From contig JAIXQR010000001.1 of NCBI GenBank assembly GCA_027485645.1, forward strand, positions 675,632-739,631: a stretch of 64,000 bases of DNA, written 5' to 3'. The notes under the pieces are model-generated. The model saw only the letters and a program-made list of their open reading frames with translations, did no database searches and was not told where the DNA came from. The stretch's first letter is position 1. Each line of letters begins with the position of its first letter. This document shows positions 52,588 through 62,373 of this stretch, piece after piece. A program made the translations under genes and the position numbers. This stretch comes from a bacterium. GTDB taxonomy: Bacteria > Armatimonadota > Fimbriimonadia > Fimbriimonadales > Fimbriimonadaceae.

Positions 52588-54050
52588 ACCAGCAGGTCTT
52601 CCATCACCTCACCGAATACGTCGGTGAGGCGGAAGTCTCGACCTTGGTACCGATAGGTGAGTTGTGTGTGGTCTACGCCCAGCACGTGAAGCATGGTCGC
52701 GTGGAGATCGTGCACGCTCACCGGATTTTCGGTGATGTTGTAGCCGTAATCGTCGGTCTGACCCCAGGTCATTCCCGGCTTGAATCCGCCACCAGCAACC
52801 CATAGCGAGAACGCCCGTGGGTGGTGGTCGCGGCCGTAGTTTGTCTGGCTAGAAGTTCCCTGCGAGTAAACCGTTCGGCCGAATTCGCCGCCCCATACGA
52901 CGAGGGTGTCATCCAGCATTCCGCGCTGTTTGAGGTCCTTGATCAAGGCCGCGCTTGGCTGGTCGGTGTCCATCGCTTGTCCTCGGATGGCGCCGGGCAA
53001 ACCGTCGTGGTGATCCCAGCCGCGGTGGAACAGCTGCGTGAATCGGACCCCTCGCTCGGCAAGACGCCGGGCCAGCAAGCAGTTGTAAGCAAACGTGCCA
53101 GGGCGCTTTACGTTTGGACCGTACATTTCCAGAATGTTCGAGGGTTCCTTCGAGATATCCAGAAGATCTGGAACCGAAGTCTGCATTCGGAAGGCCATTT
53201 CGTACTGCGAAATTCGCGTGTTGATTTCGGGGTCCCCGACGAGGGTGTGACGAATCTTGTTCAGCTGACCGAGTTCGTCTAGCATTTCGCGGCGCGTGCT
53301 GCGATCGACGCCATCTGGGTCATTCAAATACAACACGGCGTCGCCGGCGCTTCGGAATCGGACGCCTTGGTGCTGGGTTGGCAAGAAGCCGGTACCCCAA
53401 AGGCGATCGTAGAGCGGCTGGTCGTCGCTTCGTCCGGTGCCGACCGAGGTCAGCACCACGTAGGCCGGAAGGTTGTCGCACTCGGTCCCGAGGCCATAAG
53501 CCAGCCAGGAGCCGATGCTTGGACGACCTGCGAGCTGGTTTCCAGTTTGGAAGAACGTTACGGCCGGGTCATGGTTGATCGCGTCCGTGTGCATGGAGTT
53601 GATCATGCAGATGTCATCTGCGATGGTCGCCATGTGCGGAAGGATTTCGCTCATCCAGATGCGGGCTTTGCCGTGCTGGGAGAACTTGAACATGCTGCCG
53701 GTGACCGGGAACTTGGCCTGGCCAGAGGTCATGCCGGTGAGACGTTGTCCTTTTCGGATGCTATCCGGGAGGTCCTCGCCAAATCGCTTTTCTAGACCAG
53801 GTTTGTAGTCAAACAGGTCAAGGTGCGAAGGTGCGCCACTTTGGAACAAGTAGATGACGCGGTTTGCTTTCGGCTTGAGGTTCGGAAACTTCTTCAGTCC
53901 GCCGGTACGCCGTGGGCCCTGCTGCGGCGTCGCGGCGTAGCCTTCTTTTCCAAACAAACCTGCCAACGCGGCGAGTCCAAGACCGGAAGTCTTGATGAAC
54001 ATGCGCCGATTGATGGCGTCTTGGAGGTGAAGAATCTGCTCGTCTTTCAT
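52584..54050 (-). CDS. DUF1501 (sulfatase-fold) protein
   Basis: The 488-aa protein has an N-terminal Tat-like signal (NRRMFIKTSGLGLAALAGLFG) and the DUF1501 core: VIYLFQSGAPSHLDLFDYKP, SMHTDAINHDPA, GRPSIGSWLAYGLGTE, TQLFHRGWDHH, VVWGGEFGRTVYSQG and GRDHHPRAFSLWVAGGG. The alkaline-phosphatase/sulfatase fold is likely, but substrates are unknown. It overlaps the PSD1 gene by four bases (ATGA); the pair is common in Planctomycetes and Armatimonadota. Confidence 0.92.
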   Translation of the reverse strand: MKDEQILHLQDAINRRMFIKTSGLGLAALAGLFGKEGYAATPQQGPRRTGGLKKFPNLKPKANRVIYLFQSGAPSHLDLFDYKPGLEKRFGEDLPDSIRKGQRLTGMTSGQAKFPVTGSMFKFSQHGKARIWMSEILPHMATIADDICMINSMHTDAINHDPAVTFFQTGNQLAGRPSIGSWLAYGLGTECDNLPAYVVLTSVGTGRSDDQPLYDRLWGTGFLPTQHQGVRFRSAGDAVLYLNDPDGVDRSTRREMLDELGQLNKIRHTLVGDPEINTRISQYEMAFRMQTSVPDLLDISKEPSNILEMYGPNVKRPGTFAYNCLLARRLAERGVRFTQLFHRGWDHHDGLPGAIRGQAMDTDQPSAALIKDLKQRGMLDDTLVVWGGEFGRTVYSQGTSSQTNYGRDHHPRAFSLWVAGGGFKPGMTWGQTDDYGYNITENPVSVHDLHATMLHVLGVDHTQLTYRYQGRDFRLTDVFGEVMEDLLV

Positions 54051-57000
54051 TCTTTGGTCACGGCTTCGTCAAGGTTGAGGAGGGTGCTGGCGATGAGGGT
54101 GTAGGTGGCTACTTCAACCGGGTCTTGACCGGGCACGGTGGGCAGGTAGCCGACTTTGAGCAACTTTTCCGCGTCGGCGGGTTTCGCCTTAAATCGCGCA
54201 CGTCGCTTTTGGACGGCGGCTTTCAGGACGCTGACTTCCGATGCACTTGGCGACCGGGAGAGCAACGATTGGTACATCGATTTGATGCGTGCATCGTCGC
54301 TATTGCTCGATGCGGAGATCGCCGCCTGAGCGAGGCCTCGAGCAGCTTCGATGTACGTTTCGTCGTTCATGAGAACGAGCGCTTGCAGCGGAGTGTTGGT
54401 TCGAGATCGGCGGACTCGGCAGGTTTCGCGAGTCGGGACGTCGAACATCGTCATGTTGGGCGGCGCTGCAGTTCGCTTCCAGATAGTGTACAGGCTTCTT
54501 CGGTGGAGGCCCTCGCCGCTGTCTGGTTTGTAGTCGCGCAAGTTTCCATAGGCGCCAAACTCGTCCCACATTCCTTTTGGTGCGTAGGGGCGGGCGGATG
54601 GTCCGCCAATTTTCTCTTTGAGCAAGTTCGCCGCAAAGAGGGCTTGGTCACGGAGCACTTCGGCAGGGAGTCGGAAGCGAGCACCACGAGCGTAGAACTT
54701 GTTCGTAGGGTCCTTTGCCAGTTTTGCGGCGCTTACGGTGCTTGATTGCTGGTAGGTCCGGCTCATCACCAAGGTCTTTACGGAAGACTTGAGGTCCCAG
54801 CCAGAACTCACGAACTTAACGGCGAGCCAATCTAGCAACTCAGGATGCGAGGGGAACTCAGCTCGGGTGCCGAAGTCTTCGGAGGTTGGAACGATGCCTT
54901 GACCGAAGAACCTTTCCCAAAGTCGGTTCACAGTCACTCGGGCGGTCAGCGGATTTTCCGGAGAAACGATCCACTTGGCAAGTCCAAGTCGGTTGTTTGG
55001 AACGCCCTTGGGCAGTGGCGGCAAGGCCTTCGGGGTACCCATTCCGACCACGGCGCCGCGCTTGTCGTAGAGGCCGCGTTCGAGAACATAGGCGGGTCTT
55101 GGCTTCGGCATTTCCTCCATGACCATGACCGTCGGGACGGACATTTCAACCTGCGACAGTTGCTGGGCCGTTGCGGTTTGTTTTGCTTCTAGCTCAGGGA
55201 ATTCGGGTACGTGCTTTCGGGCGTAGAACTTTGCGAGCTCCGCGGCTTGGGCCGGGGTTCGCTTTTCTGCTGGAATATCGATGATCGGCTTGATCGGGTC
55301 TTGGTCCGCAAGGGCGATGACCTCCGCTTCCGAGAGCACTCTAGAGTACAAGTTGAGCGCATCCACCTTTCCGGTGAACATGTTGCCGCCCGTTCGACGT
55401 CCGACGGCCAAGTTCGCCGAAACGCGGATCGATTCGGTGAGGCGATCAACTTCGGTTTCCGTTTCGACCTTTGCCCCGTTGACGTACATCTGAATCCCGG
55501 CGGCCTTGCTGGAGCCATCGATCGTGACCGCGATGTGCATCCACTTGTTCTCGGGGAATGCCGACTTTGCGCGAACCTTGATCGCGTTTTCGGGCCATCG
55601 GCTGATGAGGTGGACCATCGGGCGACCTCCGTCCATGAACAGGTCCCAACCGCGGAAATTCTCGCTGACGTTTAGCTTCGAGATCGGCGCGCCGCCGCTT
55701 TGCGGGAAGACCCAGGCGGCAAAGCTGAATGCCTGATCACGCTCGAAGTCTCCAACCTTCTCGATTTCGAGGTAGTTCTCGTTGGTCGTCAAGACCGCGC
55801 CGGTGGAGCGTCCGGTTTCGAATACCGGCTTACCAAAGGTCTTTAGGTTTGAGGACTGGGTCAACGGCGCGTTGAACTGGCGACCTTCGGCAAGCGTTGC
55901 GGGAGGCTTTGGTGCTTCGTAGTTCCATGCTTTGGCGGCTGGAACATTGGCCTCCACAAGTCGGCCGAGCTGCATTTCGATCAAGCCACGCTCGGTCTGA
56001 AGCTTTTCCAGCATTGCCGTCTGTTCTGGGCTTGGTGCCTTGATGAATGGCGGGTGGTTCACCGGTCGCTCTTCGCCCGTGCCCGACTCCGGAACGTTGT
56101 TGAAGTACGCGAAAAGACTGTAGAACTCCTTCTGGCTGATCGGGTCGTACTTGTGGTCGTGGCATCGGGCGCACCCGGTGCTGAGACCTAGCCAAACGGT
56201 GGAAGTGGTCTCCACGCGGTCGATGACGGTTTCGACGCGCCACTCTTCGGCAATTACGCCGCCTTCGGTGTTGATTCGGTGGTTCCGATTGAAACCGGTC
56301 GCGATGACCTGTTCTTGGGTCCGGTTCGGCAGCAGGTCTCCGGCCAACTGTTCGACCGTGAATTGGTCGTACGGCATGTTGGAGTTAAAAGCGTTGATGA
56401 CGTAGTCGCGCCAGCGCCACTGGTATCGCTCGTAATCGGCTTGGTACCCGTTTGAGTCGGCGTAGCGGGCATAGTCAACCCAGTCCATGGCCATTCGCTC
56501 GCCGTAGCGGGGCGAGGCCAACAGGCGATCGACAACTTTCTCGTATGCGTTTGCCGAAGTGTCGGCGAGGAATGCCTGTTGCTCCTCAAGGGTTGGCGGA
56601 AGGCCGGTGAGGTCCAGAGTTACTCGGCGAAGCAAGGTGGCTTTGTCGGCCTGTGGGTTTGGCGCGAGCTTCTTTTCTTCAAGCTTTTTGAGGATGAAGT
56701 TGTCGACCGGGTTCTTTGGCCAAGCCGTGTTCTGTACTTTTGGCACGGCAGGGAGCGTTGGCTTGACGAAAGCCCAGTGCTCTTTGTATTCGGCGCCCTG
56801 CTGAATCCAGAGCTTAAGCAGGTACTTCTCTTCTCCGGTCAGGGCCTTGTTGCTGCTTGCCGGAGGCATAACGATGCCGGAGTCGGTTGGAGCGTGGATG
56901 CGCTTCAGCAAGGAACTTGCGCTGGTGTTGCCGGGAACGACGGCAAATCGGCCGGATTTGAGTTTGGCGGTGGCTCCGGCACGGGTGTTTAGGCGGAGGC

Positions 57001-57190
57001 CAGCCATAACCGTCCCTTTGTCGTTTCCGTGGCAGCTGAGGCACTTGTTCGCCAGAATTGGCCGAATGTCTCGGTTGAAATCCACTTTCTGAACGGGGGC
57101 GGCCGCTTTGGTCTGCTTTGGGGCCTGACCAACGGCGAAAGCCAAAATCGCCACGTTCGCGATGCAAAAGACTACTGGAAATGTTCTCAT
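54047..57190 (-). CDS. PSD1 domain cytochrome c with DUF1549, LamG and DUF1553
   Basis: The 1047-aa exported protein starts with a signal peptide, then a haem c site KCLSCHG in the PSCyt1 domain (about 35-140), DUF1549 (about 155-365; WPKNPVDNFILKKLEEKKL, YGERMAMDWVDYARYADSNGYQAD), a LamG-type concanavalin domain (about 460-620), and DUF1553 (about 755-1010; NRLWERFFGQGIVPTSEDFG, RRSRTNTPLQALVLMND). Such proteins are proposed to act in polysaccharide or organic-matter breakdown. It is the first gene of a pair with DUF1501. Confidence 0.94.
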   Translation of the reverse strand: MRTFPVVFCIANVAILAFAVGQAPKQTKAAAPVQKVDFNRDIRPILANKCLSCHGNDKGTVMAGLRLNTRAGATAKLKSGRFAVVPGNTSASSLLKRIHAPTDSGIVMPPASSNKALTGEEKYLLKLWIQQGAEYKEHWAFVKPTLPAVPKVQNTAWPKNPVDNFILKKLEEKKLAPNPQADKATLLRRVTLDLTGLPPTLEEQQAFLADTSANAYEKVVDRLLASPRYGERMAMDWVDYARYADSNGYQADYERYQWRWRDYVINAFNSNMPYDQFTVEQLAGDLLPNRTQEQVIATGFNRNHRINTEGGVIAEEWRVETVIDRVETTSTVWLGLSTGCARCHDHKYDPISQKEFYSLFAYFNNVPESGTGEERPVNHPPFIKAPSPEQTAMLEKLQTERGLIEMQLGRLVEANVPAAKAWNYEAPKPPATLAEGRQFNAPLTQSSNLKTFGKPVFETGRSTGAVLTTNENYLEIEKVGDFERDQAFSFAAWVFPQSGGAPISKLNVSENFRGWDLFMDGGRPMVHLISRWPENAIKVRAKSAFPENKWMHIAVTIDGSSKAAGIQMYVNGAKVETETEVDRLTESIRVSANLAVGRRTGGNMFTGKVDALNLYSRVLSEAEVIALADQDPIKPIIDIPAEKRTPAQAAELAKFYARKHVPEFPELEAKQTATAQQLSQVEMSVPTVMVMEEMPKPRPAYVLERGLYDKRGAVVGMGTPKALPPLPKGVPNNRLGLAKWIVSPENPLTARVTVNRLWERFFGQGIVPTSEDFGTRAEFPSHPELLDWLAVKFVSSGWDLKSSVKTLVMSRTYQQSSTVSAAKLAKDPTNKFYARGARFRLPAEVLRDQALFAANLLKEKIGGPSARPYAPKGMWDEFGAYGNLRDYKPDSGEGLHRRSLYTIWKRTAAPPNMTMFDVPTRETCRVRRSRTNTPLQALVLMNDETYIEAARGLAQAAISASSNSDDARIKSMYQSLLSRSPSASEVSVLKAAVQKRRARFKAKPADAEKLLKVGYLPTVPGQDPVEVATYTLIASTLLNLDEAVTKE

Positions 57191-57469
57191 TCGAAGACAC
57201 CCATAACTTAGCAGGTTTGCCTGCTTTTCGGAACCAAGTTAACTTCGATTCATCGTGGTTTTTCTGGTCAAGATTTCTCGCGCTCCGGGGTCCCGCAACG
57301 GGCGAGTGAGTGTTATTTGACGCAATCTTGATATCGGCCGCCGATCTCCACGAGTAATGTACGAATGATGCGCGACGGGCGACCTGATCCAGATGAGTGA
57401 AGGATCTTCGACGCACTCGCGAGAGAAGCAATTGTCCTATACGAACATCGCACAATCTGCAAGGCAGCT
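57191..57469. other. Intergenic DNA upstream of the PSD1 gene
   Basis: No intact gene is visible. The left part must hold the PSD1 promoter, but I find no clear -10. The right part runs into the kdpC relic, and its plus-strand frame (open from 57401) is too degraded to align. Confidence 0.5.
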
Positions 57470-57813
57470 GGTGCGGTTGCGGCGCCTGCTGAGTGCGTCG
57501 GTTCCTATCTCAGGGGGCAGCCGTTTGCGTCGCCCAAGTGCTTCCAACCGCGGCCTTCCGCCGCTGGCGCAGGTTATGACGGCGCGAATTCAAGCGGAAC
57601 TAACCTTGGCCCGATAAACCCAAAGTTGTTGGAAGGTGCCGATGGCTTTGATGGCGTGAAGCAATTTGCGGCGGCCAATCGAAAGCTCGCGGCGTTTCTC
57701 TCGAAAGTATTCAGAAGCTTGTTGCTGAATGCACAGAAGCTCCGCTGTTGGGCGTGTTCGGCGAAAGTCGCGTGCATGTTTTGCGACTCAATCTAAAGCT
57801 CAGCGGAAACTGA
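57470..57813 (+). pseudogene. Relic of kdpC (K+-transporting ATPase subunit C)
   Basis: One plus frame reads VGSYLRGQPFASPKCFQPRPSA, GYDGANSSGTNLGPINP and GVKQFAAAN, closely matching the central part of KdpC (GQxF...YFxxRPSA, SGGSNLxPxNP). From about 57691 the next frame reads SLESIQKLVAECTEAPLLG and RVHVLRLNLKLS up to a TGA at 57811, matching the KdpC C-terminus. The membrane N-terminus and the middle block with SGSGLDPH are missing, and a frameshift joins the parts. No kdpA, kdpB or kdpD remains. KdpC normally helps the KdpFABC pump take up K+. Confidence 0.85.
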
Positions 57814-57820
57814 AGTGATT

Positions 57821-57845
57821 CTCCGGGGACTACTTGTCCCCGGAG
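57821..57845 (-). terminator. Hairpin downstream of the lipoprotein gene
   Basis: CTCCGGGGA (57821-57829) pairs with TCCCCGGAG (57837-57845) around a 7-nt loop, 6 bp after the stop of the minus-strand lipoprotein. There is no T-run, so terminator activity is uncertain. Confidence 0.55.
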
Positions 57846-57851
57846 GAATGG

Positions 57852-58292
57852 TTACGTGCCGACAGGCTCGATCACGGCTGACAGGGTTGTGCCGTTGAAC
57901 GTAACCCGAATTCTGGTGGTGCCGGCTTTAATTGCTTGGGCTTCGAAGACGTTAATGTTTAAATTGCTGGTTGCTAGAGTCGTGCCCGGTCTCGAGGCGA
58001 CGTACTGGACGGTCACGGCGCCGGATGAATTGAAGAAGACTTGGCTCGAACCACCGACGACCTTGGTCTGACCTGCGGCGAAGCGGTTCGCGGTGGTTTC
58101 GGCTTGACTCGATTCTCGGATGTGTAAGTCGGCACCTGCGGCCCCATGTACACCGGTGAAGTTCAATGGCCCTACCACCTGTGAACTCGATTCGTCATCG
58201 CCACCGCACTCTCCTCCGCACGCTAGGACGGTAAGGACGGCGCAAGCCATGAGCGTGTTCTGCATCATTGAGGAACGGAATGGCAATTTCAT
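57852..58292 (-). CDS. Putative lipoprotein, unknown function
   Basis: The 146-aa protein has a lipoprotein signal with LTVLAC, then a cysteine-bearing CGGECGGDDESSS linker and a beta-rich domain of about 100 residues with FNSSGAVTVQYVA and TTRIRVTFNGTTLSAVIEP, perhaps an immunoglobulin-like or BACON-like fold. GGAG lies at a good distance before the ATG. No close neighbours in the same direction. Confidence 0.72.
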   Translation of the reverse strand: MKLPFRSSMMQNTLMACAVLTVLACGGECGGDDESSSQVVGPLNFTGVHGAAGADLHIRESSQAETTANRFAAGQTKVVGGSSQVFFNSSGAVTVQYVASRPGTTLATSNLNINVFEAQAIKAGTTRIRVTFNGTTLSAVIEPVGT

Positions 58293-58383
58293 GGAATCTC
58301 CACGGTGAGCTTAGGCCGATGAATTACATTTGTCAAATTTTCATTGAATAAGCCGTTTCTTGGGATTGTGCGTAGATAACGTC

Positions 58384-58872
58384 ATGTTTGCCATTCTTCT
58401 CGCCCAAGTACCGCTTGATGCCAAAGTCACCGACCTGAAAGATGGGTTCGTGAAGGTTGTAACTTCTGCTTATTCCCTTGAAGTGCCGAAGGGCTGGGAA
58501 GTCTCCAAGGAGACTTCTTTTGGTCAGCGAGAGTTCGACGGAAAGAACGGCAAGATGACCGCGATGACGGCTAATGCGGGTCCAAAGCCAGATTGGGATC
58601 AGCTCTACAAGACCTCGATGTTCTTCATCATGCGGGAGAAGAAGGGAACGGCCACTCCGTACAAACTTGGCAAGACCGATCAGGGCTACAACACCTGCAG
58701 CTTCACGATCAGCGACGAAAGCGGATTTGCCGATCGTCGGTACGTTTTGCTCCATAGCCCGAAGGGTCCGGTGCTTGCTCTCAGCGTGAAGATTCCTAGC
58801 AAGACCGAAGAAAAGGTTCTCCAGGCAGCGTTTGCTCGAATGGTGAAGACCGCTCGATTTGCTAGTAACTGA
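58384..58872 (+). CDS. Hypothetical protein, PsbP/DcrB-like pattern
   Basis: The 162-aa protein has a short hydrophobic N-terminus (MFAILLAQ) and a domain with SLEVPKGWEVSKETSF, MTAMTANAGPKPDWDQLY and FTISDESGFADRRYVLLHSP, ending with ARMVKTARF. The arrangement resembles small PsbP/DcrB-like domains (YSLxxPxGW start, F-x-x-xxxSx-x-F end), but this is only a resemblance. ATG at 58384 is preferred to a TTG 24 nt upstream. Its 3' end overlaps vapC by 11 bp. Confidence 0.68.
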   Translation: MFAILLAQVPLDAKVTDLKDGFVKVVTSAYSLEVPKGWEVSKETSFGQREFDGKNGKMTAMTANAGPKPDWDQLYKTSMFFIMREKKGTATPYKLGKTDQGYNTCSFTISDESGFADRRYVLLHSPKGPVLALSVKIPSKTEEKVLQAAFARMVKTARFASN

Positions 58873-59239
58873 GGATCTCGAGTCCTGGAACGCGCTCAAA
58901 TTCTCTCACATTCCGCGTGAGGATTGGTAAACCGTGCTCTAGGCACGTGGCGGCTATCCAAAGGTCATTCGGCCCGATCAGGTTGCCGTTCCGCTTTAGT
59001 CGGTTCCAGATGCGGGCGTAGAGTTGCCAAGTGTCTGAGGTTACGGGCTTGACGCTAAACTCGGCCAGGACTCGCATTCCTTGTTCCGGGATGGCATCGA
59101 ACCCGATGAGAAATTCCGCCGCCGCAATGAAGCTCAGTTCTAGTTGAACATCTGGGTAGCGATCATGCAGTCTTTCTGCGGCGGCATTTTGTCTCTGAAG
59201 ATCGATCAGGACGCAGGTATCGGCAATAGCTCTATCCAT
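58862..59239 (-). CDS. vapC: PIN-domain ribonuclease toxin, VapC type
   Basis: The 125-aa protein has a PIN fold: the first Asp in AIADTCVLIDL, a Glu in AAAEFLIGF, and Asp in GPNDLWIAATCLEHG followed by LTRNVREF. VapC toxins cut RNA, often initiator tRNA or rRNA loops. It lies 18 nt after the antitoxin gene and is in the same orientation. Confidence 0.92.
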   Translation of the reverse strand: MDRAIADTCVLIDLQRQNAAAERLHDRYPDVQLELSFIAAAEFLIGFDAIPEQGMRVLAEFSVKPVTSDTWQLYARIWNRLKRNGNLIGPNDLWIAATCLEHGLPILTRNVREFERVPGLEILSY

Positions 59240-59257
59240 GGCGCTACGGATGAGAAA

Positions 59258-59509
59258 TTATTCGGCCCAGGCGTCTCGTGCAGGCGAGCCGGAGTCTCTC
59301 GCCTCTTCGATTTTGGCGACGTCCTCGTCGGTTAGGATCCCGCTCTTTAGCTCACCGGCATCGTACAGGGCTCGGATTTCACGCACGGTTCTGGCTCGCT
59401 TCGGAACGGTTCGGCGGATGACCTCAGAGAAGGACTCCGACGGACTGATCTTGAGCTCCTTTAGAAGCTCGTAAACATCGACCTCAATAGATATGGTTTT
59501 CGTTGCCAT
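59258..59509 (-). CDS. vapB: VapB-type antitoxin
   Basis: The 83-aa protein has an N-terminal ribbon-helix-helix-like segment (TKTISIEVDVYELLKELK, SESFSEVIRRTV) and a charged C-terminal half (VREIRALYDAGELKSGILTDEDVAKIEEARD) that would bind and block VapC. This belongs to the DUF217/PF02697-like antitoxins. The ATG at 59509 is preferred to one 15 nt upstream by family length. It probably also represses its own promoter. Confidence 0.9.
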   Translation of the reverse strand: MATKTISIEVDVYELLKELKISPSESFSEVIRRTVPKRARTVREIRALYDAGELKSGILTDEDVAKIEEARDSGSPARDAWAE

Positions 59510-59592
59510 GCATGAATCATACACGAAACCGCCAGATTTTCCAACCTCCAGCCTAAAGTCCCCGGTATAATTTCAGTCGTTCTTGAAAACTT

Positions 59593-61419
59593 ATGGACCA
59601 GTCAAAATTCGACCAGTCTAATATCGATCAGTCGCGGATCCGAAACTTTTGCATCATCGCGCACATCGATCACGGCAAATCTACGCTCGCTGACCGATTG
59701 ATTGAGCGATGCGGTGCCATTCGCGGAACGGCTCAAGAACAAATGCTCGACAGCATGGACATCGAGCGAGAGCGCGGCATTACGATCAAGATGGCGGCTG
59801 TCCGATTGCTTTATACGGCAAAAGACGGAATTACCTACCAGCTAAATCTGATTGACACGCCGGGTCACGTTGACTTCACCTACGAAGTTTCTCGAGCCTT
59901 GGCCGCTTGCGAAGGCGCGCTTTTGGTGGTTGATGCGAGCCAAGGCGTTGAAGCGCAGACGATTGCGAACGCTAGCATGGCGATGAACCAGAACTTGGAG
60001 ATCATTCCGGTGATTAACAAGATCGACTTGCCCCACGCAGATATTGAGCGGGCAAGGGAAGAAATCGAAAGCGCGGTCGCGATTGACGCCACCGACGCCA
60101 TTCCTTGTTCCGCAAAGGCCGGAATTGGAATTGATGAAATTTTGGAAGCCGTCGTGGCTCGCGTTCCGCAGCCGAAGGGCGACCCGAATGCGCCGCTCCG
60201 AGCACTGATCTACGACTCTCACTTCGACGCTTACCAGGGTGCAGTTGCCTACATTCGAATCACCGACGGAAGCGTCAAGAAAGGCGACAAGATTCAGATG
60301 ATGGCGACCGGGTCGAAGTTTGATATCGACTCGACGGGCCATTTTGGTCCTGCGCTGACCGTTGATAACGGCCTCGCTTGCGGGGAAGTAGGATTCTTGA
60401 CTGCCGCCATGAAGAGCATCGGCGATGCTCGCGTCGGCGATACGGTGACCAACGCGTTAGAACCCGCGACGCAGGCACTTCCGGGCTATCGACAAGCGCT
60501 CAGTATGGTCTTCTGTGGCTTGTATCCGAGCGACGGCGATCAGTACGAAGATTTGCGCGACGCGATCGACAAGCTCCGCTTGAACGATGCTGCGCTGCAG
60601 TTTGAGCCGGAGACTTCTGCCGCGCTAGGTTTCGGCTTCCGTTGCGGATTCCTTGGACTGCTCCACATGGAAATCGCTCGAGAAAGACTTGAGCGCGAGT
60701 TCGGTCTCGATTTGATTCTCACGGCACCGTCGGTGGATTACCGCTTGACGATGAAGAGTCAGGAGATCATTCAGATTTCCAACCCAGCCGAATGGCCGGA
60801 CCCGAACTTGATTGAGATGGTGGAAGAGCCGACCGTAACGGCAACCATCATGGTTCCGAACGACTACGTCGGCGCGGTTATGACACTTTGCCAAGAGCGA
60901 CGCGGGACCTACGTTCGAACCGAATATCCGACACCGCAGCGCGTGATTCTGCACTACGTGTTGCCACTCGGTGAAATTCTTTTGGACTTCTTTGACAAGC
61001 TCAAGAGCTCGACCCGAGGTTATGCGTCGTTCGACTACGACCTCAGTGAGTACGTTCAGAGCAGTCTGGTGAAGGTAGACATTCTGTTGAACGGTGACCC
61101 CGTCGACGCGCTTTCCTTCATCGTCCACAAGGAATTTGCCTACAACCGGGGCCGCGGAATGGTGGAACGACTGAAGGAAGTCGTTCCGCGACAGCAGTAC
61201 GAAGTCCGCGTTCAGGCGGCCATCGGGGCAAAGGTCATCTCTGCCGACACCATCAAGCCGTTCCGAAAGAACGTCATTGCGAAGTGCTACGGCGGAGACA
61301 TCACCCGAAAGCGAAAGCTGCTTGAGAAGCAGAAGGAAGGCAAGAAGCGAATGAAGCAGATCGGAAGTATCGAACTGCCTCAGGAAGCCTTCCTCAGCGT
61401 TCTCAGGGTTGCGGACTAA
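59593..61419 (+). CDS. lepA: Elongation factor 4 (LepA)
   Basis: This ribosome-bound GTPase back-translocates stalled ribosomes. The 608-aa protein shows [39 protein letters not shown], the EF-G-like domains and the LepA-specific C-terminus ([23 protein letters not shown]). The N-terminus carries three copies of a DQSxx unit before [10 protein letters not shown], where most LepA have one. TATAAT is at 59566-59571. Its last 17 bp overlap the convergent FHA gene. Confidence 0.97.
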   Translation: MDQSKFDQSNIDQSRIRNFCIIAHIDHGKSTLADRLIERCGAIRGTAQEQMLDSMDIERERGITIKMAAVRLLYTAKDGITYQLNLIDTPGHVDFTYEVSRALAACEGALLVVDASQGVEAQTIANASMAMNQNLEIIPVINKIDLPHADIERAREEIESAVAIDATDAIPCSAKAGIGIDEILEAVVARVPQPKGDPNAPLRALIYDSHFDAYQGAVAYIRITDGSVKKGDKIQMMATGSKFDIDSTGHFGPALTVDNGLACGEVGFLTAAMKSIGDARVGDTVTNALEPATQALPGYRQALSMVFCGLYPSDGDQYEDLRDAIDKLRLNDAALQFEPETSAALGFGFRCGFLGLLHMEIARERLEREFGLDLILTAPSVDYRLTMKSQEIIQISNPAEWPDPNLIEMVEEPTVTATIMVPNDYVGAVMTLCQERRGTYVRTEYPTPQRVILHYVLPLGEILLDFFDKLKSSTRGYASFDYDLSEYVQSSLVKVDILLNGDPVDALSFIVHKEFAYNRGRGMVERLKEVVPRQQYEVRVQAAIGAKVISADTIKPFRKNVIAKCYGGDITRKRKLLEKQKEGKKRMKQIGSIELPQEAFLSVLRVAD

Positions 61420-62323
61420 CCTCTACGGTCAGCCGCACGGAACCAAGCTGGATTTCGTCGTCTGGACGAACCAGCGTTCGCATGTTCGGCACGAGCTTCG
61501 CTCCGCTGAGCACCGTTCCGTTTGAGCTGCCGATGTCGGTGATGTAGACACCAGCGTCGGTGAGTTCGATGGTGCCGTGCTTTCCACTAACGTACGGGTC
61601 TGGGATGCAGACATCGTTATCCGCTTTTCGGCCGAAGGTGTTGATGCCCTGCTTGAGGGGAAGGTCGTAGTCACCGCCCTTGAGGCGACCCGGGGTGACG
61701 TCCTTCTTTGGCGCGGCGGCGATTGCGGCGGTCTTGTTGCTGGCGAAGACTTGGGTCGTGTTGCCACCCTTCGCGCCCGGAAGTTGGAGTTGCAACTCGA
61801 GGCCACCGAAGCTGAGTTTCTCGCCACCAGCGAGGGTTTGCGACTGGCCGGCTGCGAGCGCGTTGCCGTTGACCTTTGTTCCGTTCGTCGAGCCCAGGTC
61901 TTCGATCGATAGCACCTCGTTGGCGTCGAAGGTGATCTGCGCATGGCGGCGCGAGACTCGGGCGTCGGGGAGCTGAATATCGGCTTCTCGTCCGACTACA
62001 TTGGTTCCGGGGCGAATGAGGTGTTCGCGGCCATTGCTGTCGATCAGCATCGGCAGTTGGATGGCCGGCGCTCCGAAGGCATCACCGGGGAGAGCCCGGT
62101 CGAAGATGAGGCCGCACTCGACGCAGAACATGACGCCGGTCGGGTTGAACGTTTTGCAGACTGGGCATTGAACCGGCTTGATCGTCTGGGTTGCGTTCAG
62201 GCTGGGGGCCGAACCCATCATCGTCTTATTTGGATCTGCCACCGGCGGCGCGCCCATTTGGGTGCGGTTCGGGTCGCCGGAAAGAATCTGGGTGCGGTTT
62301 AGGTCGGCCATGCGCTCATCCAT
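61403..62323 (-). CDS. Protein with zinc ribbon and two FHA domains
   Basis: The 306-aa cytoplasmic protein has an N-terminal tail with repeated NRTQ/NKTM/NATQ units, a zinc ribbon ([18 protein letters not shown]), and two FHA domains with the phosphothreonine-binding core ([22 protein letters not shown]...GSTNGT and [24 protein letters not shown]...GSSNGT). FHA domains bind pThr made by Ser/Thr kinases. The Thr-rich tail could be the phosphorylated ligand. An in-frame ATG 12 nt downstream is also possible. Confidence 0.92.
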   Translation of the reverse strand: MDERMADLNRTQILSGDPNRTQMGAPPVADPNKTMMGSAPSLNATQTIKPVQCPVCKTFNPTGVMFCVECGLIFDRALPGDAFGAPAIQLPMLIDSNGREHLIRPGTNVVGREADIQLPDARVSRRHAQITFDANEVLSIEDLGSTNGTKVNGNALAAGQSQTLAGGEKLSFGGLELQLQLPGAKGGNTTQVFASNKTAAIAAAPKKDVTPGRLKGGDYDLPLKQGINTFGRKADNDVCIPDPYVSGKHGTIELTDAGVYITDIGSSNGTVLSGAKLVPNMRTLVRPDDEIQLGSVRLTVEVSPQP

Positions 62324-62373
62324 TGGACGGCTTAGGCCGCCTCATTCGTTTTACTCGGAATCGCGAAGCGGCA

